From JACVRM01 sp963839815 (lineage in GTDB: Bacteria; Actinomycetota; Thermoleophilia; Gaiellales; Gaiellaceae): a DNA stretch of 26,548 nucleotides. The notes under the pieces are model-generated. The model searched no databases. It saw nothing but the letters and a program-made list of their open reading frames with translations, and was not told the origin of the DNA. The position numbers and the translations under genes are program-made. How positions within the stretch are numbered: the stretch's first letter is position 1; every line of letters begins with the position of its first letter. The DNA lies in the NCBI GenBank assembly GCA_963839815.1, contig CAWIWF010000004.1:1-26548 (forward strand). The letters are read 5' to 3'. Shown in pieces: positions 1 through 6,047 of the stretch.

Positions 1-1
1 C

Positions 2-184
2 TGGGGCGTGATCCCGCTCGGCTCGGTGGCGGGCGGCGTGCTCGCCTCGACCATCGGGGTGCGAGAGGCCCTGTTTGTCGCCGCCGCCGGCGGCTCGGTC
101 GCCTTTCTCGCGCTCGTCTTCTCGCCGCTGCGGACCCTGCGGGAGGTGCCGTCACCACCGGAGCCTGCGCTCGAGCATGCCTGA
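2..184 (+). CDS. MFS transporter, C-terminal fragment (cut by window edge)
   Basis: An open frame enters from the left edge and encodes about 60 residues beginning WGVIPLGSVAGG. It has two hydrophobic segments (GSVAGGVLAS and ALFVAAAGGSVAFLALVF) followed by a short polar tail ending PALEHA. This matches the last two helices of a major facilitator superfamily permease and resembles the same region of the next three permeases, for example the AGILLGG / PTLLVIGLC region of the next gene. The stop overlaps the start of the next permease by 8 bases (ATGCCTGA), so the two are probably co-transcribed and translationally coupled. The substrate is unknown; a drug or metabolite efflux role is only inferred from the family. 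Confidence 0.72.
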   Translation, partial: WGVIPLGSVAGGVLASTIGVREALFVAAAGGSVAFLALVFSPLRTLREVPSPPEPALEHA

Positions 185-1664
185 GCGCCGGCGCGCGCCG
201 CTCGTCGCGCTCTTCGCCGCCGACGCGATCTCGCTGAGTGGCAACGCGATCGCCCAGGTGGCGATCCCGTGGTACGTCCTCGTCACCACGGGCAGCCCGG
301 CACTGACCGGCCTGGCGGTCTTCGCCGCGTTCGTCCCGGTCGTGGTCTCGGCGCTCTTCGGCGGCGTGATCGTCGACCGGCTGGGCTTCCGCACCGCCAG
401 CGTGATCGCCGATCTCGCCAGCGCCGCGGCCGTCGCCGCGATCCCGGCGTTGCACCTCACGGTTGGCATCGAGCTCTGGCAGCTGCTCGCGCTCGTGTTC
501 CTGGGCGCGCTGCTGGACACCCCGGGGGCGACCGCCCGCTCGGCGCTCTTCCCCGACCTGGTCGAGCTCGCCGGCATCCCCTTGGAACGAGCGACCGGCA
601 TCCGCGGCGCGATCCAGCGCGGCTCGCTGCTCGTCGGCGGCCCGCTGGCGGGTGTGCTGGTGGCCACGGTCGGGCCGACGAACGCGCTCTGGCTCGATGC
701 CGGCACGTTCCTGGTCTCGGCGGCGCTCGTGACGGCGCTCGTCCCGGCGGCACTGCGCGCGCCCGGGCCCGCGACGCAACGGCGATTCCTCGGAGACCTG
801 GCCGAGGGGATCGGCTTCATCCGCCGGCATCGGCTCGTGCGCGCGATCGTGCTGACCGTCCTCGTGACCAACTTCCTCGACGCGCCGCTGCCGGTGCTGA
901 TGCAGGTCTACGCCCGCGAGAACTTCGGCAGCGCGGTCGACCTGGGCCTGATGATCGGCGTGTTCGGCGGCGCGGCGCTCGTCGGCTCGCTCGCCTTCAG
1001 CGCCGTCGGCCACCGGCTGCCACGGCGGTTGACGTTCGTCGCCTGCTTCGTCGTCTGGGCTGCTGACTACCTGGTGCTCGCGGCGACGCCGCCGTTCGCG
1101 CTGACGCTCGTTGCGCTCGCGGTCGGCGGACTCGCCGTCGGCCCGCTGAACCCGCTGCTGATGGCGGTCGAGTACGAGCTGATCCCACCGGAGCTGCGCG
1201 GACGGGTGCTGGGGGCGGTGACGGCCGGTGCCTGGGCGGCGATTCCGGCCGGGATCCTGCTCGGCGGTCTCGTCGTCGAGTCGTTCGGGGTCGCCCCGAC
1301 GCTGCTCGTGATCGGCCTCTGCTACGTCGCCGTCACCGGCTACGGCTTCTTCAACCCGGCGCTGCGGGCTCTGGACCAGACGCGGCAGCCGGTGCTCGGT
1401 CGCCGGATCCAGCCGCATGAGCAGGCGAGGGCCGGTGGTCGCTTCGCGCCTCGGTCTCGGCGATTCGCTCGAAGCCGGCCACTTCGAACATGCCGACGGT
1501 GCCGACGTAGGCGGCGGTGCCCTGAATGCGCGCGCCACCGGTGTCCACGGGATACGCCTCGAGCAGCGGGGCACCGTGCTCGCGGGCGTAGTCGATCAGA
1601 CCAGCCAGAAGCGTTCGTGCCACCCCCTGGCGGCGATGGCCTACGCGAACGGCGAAGCAGGTGA
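177..1664 (+). CDS. MFS transporter, EntS/MFS_3-like, with overlong C-terminus
   Basis: This encodes an inner-membrane permease of the major facilitator superfamily (MFS_3/EntS-like efflux type). The ATG at 177 overlaps the upstream stop, and the protein starts MPERRRAPLVALFAAD. It has about twelve hydrophobic helices and a motif-A-like loop after helix 2 (GGVIVDRLGFRT). The recognisable permease ends near base 1385 (GFFNPALRALDQ). After that the frame continues about 90 residues as an Arg/Pro/Cys-rich tail that looks non-coding and lies antisense to the GNAT gene. A TGA at 1418-1420 in another frame would end the protein normally after a one-base shift. The true stop was therefore probably lost through a sequence error or a mutation. 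Substrate unknown. Confidence 0.85.
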   Translation: MPERRRAPLVALFAADAISLSGNAIAQVAIPWYVLVTTGSPALTGLAVFAAFVPVVVSALFGGVIVDRLGFRTASVIADLASAAAVAAIPALHLTVGIELWQLLALVFLGALLDTPGATARSALFPDLVELAGIPLERATGIRGAIQRGSLLVGGPLAGVLVATVGPTNALWLDAGTFLVSAALVTALVPAALRAPGPATQRRFLGDLAEGIGFIRRHRLVRAIVLTVLVTNFLDAPLPVLMQVYARENFGSAVDLGLMIGVFGGAALVGSLAFSAVGHRLPRRLTFVACFVVWAADYLVLAATPPFALTLVALAVGGLAVGPLNPLLMAVEYELIPPELRGRVLGAVTAGAWAAIPAGILLGGLVVESFGVAPTLLVIGLCYVAVTGYGFFNPALRALDQTRQPVLGRRIQPHEQARAGGRFAPRSRRFARSRPLRTCRRCRRRRRCPECARHRCPRDTPRAAGHRARGRSRSDQPEAFVPPPGGDGLRERRSR

Positions 1665-1977
1665 TCGCCCAGACCGGCTCCTCGTCCACCTGCGGGATCG
1701 TCCGGGAGCGCCCGAGACGGCCCATGCGGTCGCGCGGGCCGAAGCCGAGCCAGCCGACGGGCTCGTCGCCCAGGTAGGCGAGCAGCCCGGCCGGCGGGGT
1801 CTCGCCGAGCTGGGCGAGCAGCGCAGCCCGCCGCTCCTCCGCGCCGGCGCGGCTGTACTCCCCTGACGTCATGCGCCAGTACTGGCACAGGCACGCCGGG
1901 TTGAGGACAGCCACGGCATCCTCGATCCTGTCGGGCGTGCCGGGGACGACGACGGGCGCGGGCACCACGGGCGGCAC
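1351..1977 (-). CDS. GNAT family N-acetyltransferase
   Basis: This encodes a Gcn5-related N-acetyltransferase, which transfers acetyl from acetyl-CoA to an amine; the acceptor is unknown. The N-terminus has the family's CLCQYWRMTSGEY motif and LAYLGDEPVGWLGFGPRD. The acetyl-CoA loop is seen as VRVGHRRQGVARTLLAGL (R/QxxGxA motif A), followed by a C-terminal strand, GMFEVAGFERIAE. I chose the GTG at 1977 because the conserved region needs the residues from about PDRIEDAV onward and the divergent permease begins at 2011; GTGs at 1968 and 1965 are equally possible. The last 30 residues are low-complexity and overlap the first full permease gene tail to tail by about 310 bases, so the real C-terminus is uncertain. 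Confidence 0.82.
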   Translation of the reverse strand: MPPVVPAPVVVPGTPDRIEDAVAVLNPACLCQYWRMTSGEYSRAGAEERRAALLAQLGETPPAGLLAYLGDEPVGWLGFGPRDRMGRLGRSRTIPQVDEEPVWAITCFAVRVGHRRQGVARTLLAGLIDYAREHGAPLLEAYPVDTGGARIQGTAAYVGTVGMFEVAGFERIAETEARSDHRPSPAHAAGSGDRAPAAASGPEPAAPG

Positions 1978-2010
1978 TCTTGCAGGTGGAGGCGCCGGTA
2001 GCGTGCCGCC

Positions 2011-3267
2011 GTGAGCCGGGGAGGGCTCCTCCGACAGCGCCCCGTGCGGGCACTTCTCGCCGCCGAGGCGATCTCCACCGCCGGCGTGCAGATGACCTGG
2101 CTCGCCCTGCCGTGGTTCGTGCTCACGACGACCGGCTCGCCGGCGCGCATGGGCATCGTCGCGGCGGCCGAGATCGCGCCCGCCGCCGTGCTCGGCATTG
2201 TCAGCGGCGGCTTCGTCGCGCGCTTCGGCGCGCGCACGACGATGCTCGTCAGCGACGCCACGCGCGCCGTCGTCGTCGCCCTGATTCCGACGCTCCACCT
2301 GCTCGACGCCCTGTCCTTCGGCGTCCTGATCGCGCTCGTGCTGGTCGCCGGCGTGTTCTGGACGCCGTACGCGGGTGCGCAGCGGGTGATCATCCCGGAG
2401 CTCGTCGGCGAGGACCCCAAGCGGGTCGGCGAGGCGATGTCGCTCTTCAACGGGGCGATGTCGACGGCCGGGCTGATGGGCCCGCCAGCCGCCGGCGTGC
2501 TGATCGGGACGATCGGGGCGACCGCCGTGCTCTTCGTGGACGCGGCGACGTACCTGGTCGCGTTCGTGCTCGTCGCCGGCTTCATCCCGCGGCTCGCGCC
2601 CGTGCCCGAGGCGGAGGACAGCCGCGGCCTGCTCGCCGGGGTGCGCTTCATCGCGCGCGACCGGCTGCTGCGGGCCTGGACGATCGGCATCAGCGGCATC
2701 AACTTCGCCTGGAGCGCGATGGCGATCGCGCTGCCGGTGCTCGTGCTCGAGCGCTACGGCGAGCACCCGGAGATCCTCGGCTGGACGTTCGGCGCCTTCG
2801 GCCTCGGCGCCGTGACCGGAGCGGCGCTGGCCTACCGGCTCATGAGCCGGGTCGAGCACCGGTTGCTCGGCGGCCTGGCCGGGCTGGTGCAGACCGCGCC
2901 ACTCTGGATCTTCGTCGTCGAGACGCCGGTGCCGGTGATGGTGGGCGCCGCGCTGCTCTCCGGCCTGGCGATGCCGGTGCTGAACTCGGCGGTGATGACG
3001 GAGCGCACGACCCGGACGCCGCCGGGGCTGCGAGCGAAGGTGAACACCGTGGCGGTGACCGGCGCGATCGTGCTCTCCCCGGTCGGCGCGCTCGTCGCGG
3101 GCCCGAGCCTGGAGGCGTTCTCGCTCGAAGCCGTGCTCGGGGGGACGATGCTGGCGATGACGGCGAGCGTGGTGCTGATCACGGTGTGGGGCTTCCGCTA
3201 TCGGCGAGTGCCGGCGCCCTACGCAGGCGCGGACGCCTCCCTGGCGCTGCAGGAGCCCGACGGCTGA
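2011..3267 (+). CDS. MFS transporter (second full copy)
   Basis: This encodes a 418-residue, twelve-helix MFS_3-type permease starting with GTG (MSRGGLLRQRPVRALLAAE). It shares the family pattern of its neighbours: AISTAGVQMTWLALPWFVLTT in helix 1, GGFVARFGARTTMLVSD as motif A, AQRVIIPELVGEDPKRV at the helix 4/5 loop and RTPPGLRAKVNTVAVT before helix 11. It is closest to the permease at 4715-5962 and more distant from the one at 177. No Shine-Dalgarno lies at a normal distance. A TAGCGT hexamer at 1999-2004 sits exactly six bases upstream of GTG, as expected for a leaderless transcript. It is divergent from the acetyltransferase. Probable efflux pump; substrate unknown. Confidence 0.92.
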   Translation: MSRGGLLRQRPVRALLAAEAISTAGVQMTWLALPWFVLTTTGSPARMGIVAAAEIAPAAVLGIVSGGFVARFGARTTMLVSDATRAVVVALIPTLHLLDALSFGVLIALVLVAGVFWTPYAGAQRVIIPELVGEDPKRVGEAMSLFNGAMSTAGLMGPPAAGVLIGTIGATAVLFVDAATYLVAFVLVAGFIPRLAPVPEAEDSRGLLAGVRFIARDRLLRAWTIGISGINFAWSAMAIALPVLVLERYGEHPEILGWTFGAFGLGAVTGAALAYRLMSRVEHRLLGGLAGLVQTAPLWIFVVETPVPVMVGAALLSGLAMPVLNSAVMTERTTRTPPGLRAKVNTVAVTGAIVLSPVGALVAGPSLEAFSLEAVLGGTMLAMTASVVLITVWGFRYRRVPAPYAGADASLALQEPDG

Positions 3268-3270
3268 CGC

Positions 3271-3438
3271 CTATGCGCTGCGGCGGAACGGCCAGCGCCG
3301 TCGCCGGCGAGACCGGCGCTCGTCCTCCTCGCGGGCCTTCCGCTCGTGGTAGGCAATCCGCTCGCGCACCATGCGCTGCGTCTCCTCGCGGCGAGCCTCT
3401 TCCTCAGGCGTGGTCCTCGGTATCCGTCTCTTCGCCAT
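3271..3438 (-). CDS. small basic/charged protein, 55 aa, hypothetical
   Basis: A short frame starts at an ATG at 3438 and ends with TAG at 3273-3271. It encodes MAKRRIPRTTPEEEARRE and then a run of alternating Glu/Arg helical residues, ending in an Arg-rich RRRRRWPFRRSA tail. The composition suggests a small charged alpha-helical protein, possibly binding nucleic acid; no family is recognised. Its first 35 bases overlap the end of the preceding small ORF in another frame. It is the last gene of a minus-strand cluster with tetR and DUF1360. It could be fortuitous, since Arg/Glu-rich frames arise easily at this GC content. Confidence 0.45.
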   Translation of the reverse strand: MAKRRIPRTTPEEEARREETQRMVRERIAYHERKAREEDERRSRRRRRWPFRRSA

Positions 3439-3544
3439 CGTCTTCGTCCTCCAGGAGGCGCCGAATCAGCCTCACGTCGTACTGGATGTCGCCGAGCAGT
3501 CGCATCACCGTCGTCACGTCGCGGTGGGCGATGGCTGGCTCCAC
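3404..3544 (-). CDS. small acidic-tailed protein, 46 aa, hypothetical
   Basis: The frame from a GTG at 3544 encodes VEPAIAHRDVTTVMRLLGDI, then QYDVRLIRRLLEDEDDGEE and a very acidic end. The pattern is a single amphipathic helix (TTVMRLLGDIQYDVRLIRRLL) followed by an acidic tail, which I recall as common in short uncharacterised actinobacterial proteins. It lies 44 bases downstream of the DUF1360 gene on the same strand and overlaps the next small ORF. Starts at in-frame TTG codons upstream or the ATG within (MRLLGD) cannot be excluded. No function is assigned. Confidence 0.5.
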   Translation of the reverse strand: MEPAIAHRDVTTVMRLLGDIQYDVRLIRRLLEDEDDGEETDTEDHA

Positions 3545-3588
3545 CCATCCATGGTGCCCCCCATCCCGCGCTGGGCGCAAGACGGCCG

Positions 3589-4077
3589 TCAGGACATGTC
3601 CGACGGCTCTCTCTCGAGCTGATTCGCCTTGCGCGTGAGCCCGACGAAGCCCGCCTGGAGGAAGTCGTTGGCCGCCGACGCGGCCAGCGACCAGGTAAGC
3701 AGCCGGCCGAAGCGCGGCGCGATGATCTGCGTCGCCGCGAGCCCCGCAGCCGCCCAGGTGCCGACGCAGCGGGTGCAGGTGACGAGCTCGCCCAGCGCGC
3801 GCTGGGCTCCCGTCCCTGCCGGCTCCTCGTCCTCGCCGCGGTAGGCGTTGCCGCGGACGAACGGGTCGCGGACGAAGCTGGTGATCCGGTCGCGCGACAG
3901 CGTCCGCGCGGCCTTGAACGTCGCGGCGCCGAGGATGGCGAAATCGAGCGCCGTCCGGCACTGCGGATCGCGCCCGACGGCGCGGCTGAGCGCGCCGGCG
4001 CCGGCGAGCAGGCCGGCGAAGGCGCCGGTGATCGCGGCGTAGGCCTCGTAGGGGGGACGGTCAGGCTCGTGCGGCAC
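3589..4077 (-). CDS. DUF1360 family membrane protein
   Basis: This 162-residue protein starts with GTG at 4077, inside the last 17 bases of tetR, so the two are translationally coupled. The family signature is visible: a hydrophobic N-terminus (ITGAFAGLLAGAGALS), then LDFAILGAATFKAARTLSRD, a VRDPFVRG segment, and the cysteine motif CTRCVGTWAAAGLAA. Two or three membrane segments are likely (about residues 14-30, 102-118 and 125-140). DUF1360 proteins are small membrane proteins of unknown role. Coupling to a TetR repressor suggests shared control with the divergent permease, but this is inference. Confidence 0.8.
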   Translation of the reverse strand: MPHEPDRPPYEAYAAITGAFAGLLAGAGALSRAVGRDPQCRTALDFAILGAATFKAARTLSRDRITSFVRDPFVRGNAYRGEDEEPAGTGAQRALGELVTCTRCVGTWAAAGLAATQIIAPRFGRLLTWSLAASAANDFLQAGFVGLTRKANQLEREPSDMS

Positions 4078-4669
4078 GCGTGCTGGTCTTCCGCACCGCG
4101 CCGCCTCGCGAAACCTCGTCGGGAGCGATGCCCGTCTCGACGAGGCGCATCAGCTCGTCGAGATCCGGCAGCGGGTCGCCGCTCGCCCGGCGCAGCGCGA
4201 GGCCGTTGGCGACCAGGCTCAGGAACTGCGCCACCGACTCGATAGAGACGTCCTCGCGGAGGGGCTGCTCCTGCAGTCGTGCGAGCCGCTCCTCGCGGTG
4301 GGCGCGCAGCTCGGCTTCCTTCGCCTCCACGAGCTCGCGCAGCCGCGCGTCGGTCCGAGCTCGGGCGAGCGACTCGAGCATGGTGCCCAGCCACGCTTGA
4401 TCCTCCTCGGCGATGGCCTCCAGCGCGGCCCGGAAGCCGTCGGTCAGCCAGACGCTCGTGAGGTGCTCCGACGATCGCACGGCGGTCTCGACGAAGAGCG
4501 CCTCCTTGTTCGGGAAGTAGTTGAAGATCGCGCCTCGCGAGAGCCCGCACTCCTCCTCGAGCCTCGCCACCGTCGCGCCTTCGTACCCGTAGCGGGCAAA
4601 ACAGCGTTGCGCGCCGCCCAGGATCTCCTCCCGCCGCCGCGCCTTGTGCTCGTCGCTCACTCTCGGCAT
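4061..4669 (-). CDS. TetR family transcriptional regulator
   Basis: This 202-residue protein has a classical N-terminal TetR helix-turn-helix: REEILGGAQRCFARYGYEG, then TVARLEEECGLSRGAIFNYF and PNKEALF at about residues 13-60. The variable C-terminal ligand-binding domain follows and is mostly helical. It is divergent from the permease at 4715, and the 45-base gap holds an AT-rich inverted repeat, so it probably represses that permease and itself until it binds an effector. The ATG at 4669 is the only sensible start. It overlaps the DUF1360 start by 17 bases. The ligand is unknown. Confidence 0.92.
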   Translation of the reverse strand: MPRVSDEHKARRREEILGGAQRCFARYGYEGATVARLEEECGLSRGAIFNYFPNKEALFVETAVRSSEHLTSVWLTDGFRAALEAIAEEDQAWLGTMLESLARARTDARLRELVEAKEAELRAHREERLARLQEQPLREDVSIESVAQFLSLVANGLALRRASGDPLPDLDELMRLVETGIAPDEVSRGGAVRKTSTRAARA

Positions 4670-4679
4670 CGGGTACCAC

Positions 4680-4708
4680 TTTACAAAACAGTACAGACGT
4701 TTTATATT
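4680..4708 (+). promoter_or_regulatory. sigma70-type promoter for the third full MFS gene, leaderless
   Basis: TTTACA (4680-4685) and TATATT (4703-4708) are separated by exactly 17 bases in an AT-rich island that stands out from the surrounding GC-rich DNA. The hexamer ends six bases before the ATG at 4715, so transcription should start at or next to the start codon. No Shine-Dalgarno is present, in keeping with a leaderless mRNA. Confidence 0.68.
4682..4706. promoter_or_regulatory. candidate TetR operator (inverted repeat)
   Basis: Within the divergent tetR/permease gap, AAAAC (4685-4689) and GTTTT (4699-4703) form an inverted repeat centred on 4694. TA and TA at 4682-4683 and 4705-4706 extend it. 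It overlies the spacer and -10 of the permease promoter, as expected for a repressor site. A second, looser ACCA/TGGT pair (4675-4678, 4708-4711) flanks it. Binding by the adjacent TetR is inferred. Confidence 0.5.
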
Positions 4709-4714
4709 GGTGCC

Positions 4715-5962
4715 ATGCCGACGGCGACATCACGATCCCTCGGCGCGCTGGTCGCGGCGGAACTCATCTCGATCGCCGGCACGCGGATGACGTACCTGGC
4801 GCTGCCCTGGTTCGTCCTCGTGACGACGGGCTCGGCGACCAGGATGACGCTCGTTCTCGCGGTCGAGATGTTGCCGATGGCGATCTTCGGTGTCTTGAGC
4901 GGGACCCTGGTGCAGCGGCTCGGCGGCAGGACGGTGATGCTCGTCTCCGACCTGGCGCGTGTACCGCTTCTCGCAGCCATCCCGGTCCTGCACGCGCTCG
5001 GGTGGCTGTCGTTCCCGCTGCTGCTCGGACTCGTCTTCTCGCTCGGCTGCTTCACGGCGCCCTACTTCGCCTCCCAGCGCGTGATCGTGCCCGAGCTCGT
5101 CGGCGAGGACGAGACTCGGATGTCGCAGGCGAACAGCATGATCGAGGGCGGAACCGCCTTCGCCGCCCTGGGGGCGCCGGCGCTAGCAGGCGCCCTGATC
5201 CCCGTCATCGGCGCGACAAACGTCCTCTACATCGACGCGGCCACCTTCCTGTTGGCGTTCGTCCTCATCCTGCTCTTCGTCCCCCGGCGCGGCCCGGCGC
5301 CTGCCGGCGCCGCCTCCCACGGAGTCCTTGCGGGTCTGCGGTTCCTCATCGGCGACCGCTTGCTCGGCCCGCTGGCGGCAACGGTGGTCGCATTCGGCTT
5401 TCTCTCCGCCGGCATCGCCGCTGCGCTGCCGTTCTACGCGTTCGACGAGTTCGGTAGCGCGCGGGTCGCCGGCCTCTTCTACACCGCGCTCGGTGCCGGC
5501 GCGCTCGTCGGCAGCCTGTGCGCGGTGCTGGTGGTACGCCGGATCAAGCCGCTCCGCCTCGCGGGTGCAGCGATTCTCGCGTTCGCGCTGCCTCTCTGGG
5601 TGCTCCCCTTCCAGCCGCCAGTGCTGCTCGTCTTCGCCGCGCTCTTCACCGCGACGCTGTTCACGCCGCTCGTGAACGGGCCGGTCATCGGCGTTCTCAC
5701 CAAGCGCACCCCTCCCGAGCTGCGGCCAAAGGTGATGACCGCCGTGATCACGGTGAGCACGCTCGCGGCGCCGGGCGGCTTCCTCGCTGCGGGCCAGATC
5801 CTGGAGCGCTGGGGGGTGGCGCCCGTCTTCACGATCGTCGCCGCCGGCTGCTCGTTGACGGCTCTCCTGTTCGCGTTCATTGCGCTGTCCCACGGGGACG
5901 AGAGCATGGAGGAGAGCAGCGCAGCGAGCCTCGAGCCGGCCACCGCCGGCGCCGACGCCTGA
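4715..5962 (+). CDS. MFS transporter (third full copy), TetR-linked
   Basis: This 415-residue, twelve-helix MFS_3-type efflux permease starts with ATG at 4715 (MPTATSRSLGALVAAELIS). It is visibly paralogous to the permease at 2011: both have TYLALPWFVL or TWLALPWFVL in helix 1, RxVIVPELVGED or RVIIPELVGED after helix 4, and TPPELRPKVMTAV or TPPGLRAKVNTVA late in the protein. The motif-A loop is TLVQRLGGRTVMLVSD. The acidic/Ala tail (HGDESMEESSAA) is cytoplasmic. It is divergent from tetR and very likely induced when TetR is released. Probable substrates are hydrophobic toxins or drugs, but nothing in the sequence identifies one. Confidence 0.94.
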   Translation: MPTATSRSLGALVAAELISIAGTRMTYLALPWFVLVTTGSATRMTLVLAVEMLPMAIFGVLSGTLVQRLGGRTVMLVSDLARVPLLAAIPVLHALGWLSFPLLLGLVFSLGCFTAPYFASQRVIVPELVGEDETRMSQANSMIEGGTAFAALGAPALAGALIPVIGATNVLYIDAATFLLAFVLILLFVPRRGPAPAGAASHGVLAGLRFLIGDRLLGPLAATVVAFGFLSAGIAAALPFYAFDEFGSARVAGLFYTALGAGALVGSLCAVLVVRRIKPLRLAGAAILAFALPLWVLPFQPPVLLVFAALFTATLFTPLVNGPVIGVLTKRTPPELRPKVMTAVITVSTLAAPGGFLAAGQILERWGVAPVFTIVAAGCSLTALLFAFIALSHGDESMEESSAASLEPATAGADA

Positions 5963-6047
5963 CGCGGAGGGGACACGCCCGAGCCCGAGGCGGGGCCGAG
6001 GCGCCGCTACGAGTCGTCGTTTTGAGCGCGGATACGCTGTGGCGGTC

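Noticed and set aside
1351..2859. A 502-residue minus-strand frame covering the GNAT gene and much of the next permease
   Set aside because: Only the part from about 1977 down has GNAT motifs. The upstream part is the antisense shadow of the permease at 2011, rich in His/Asp/Arg.
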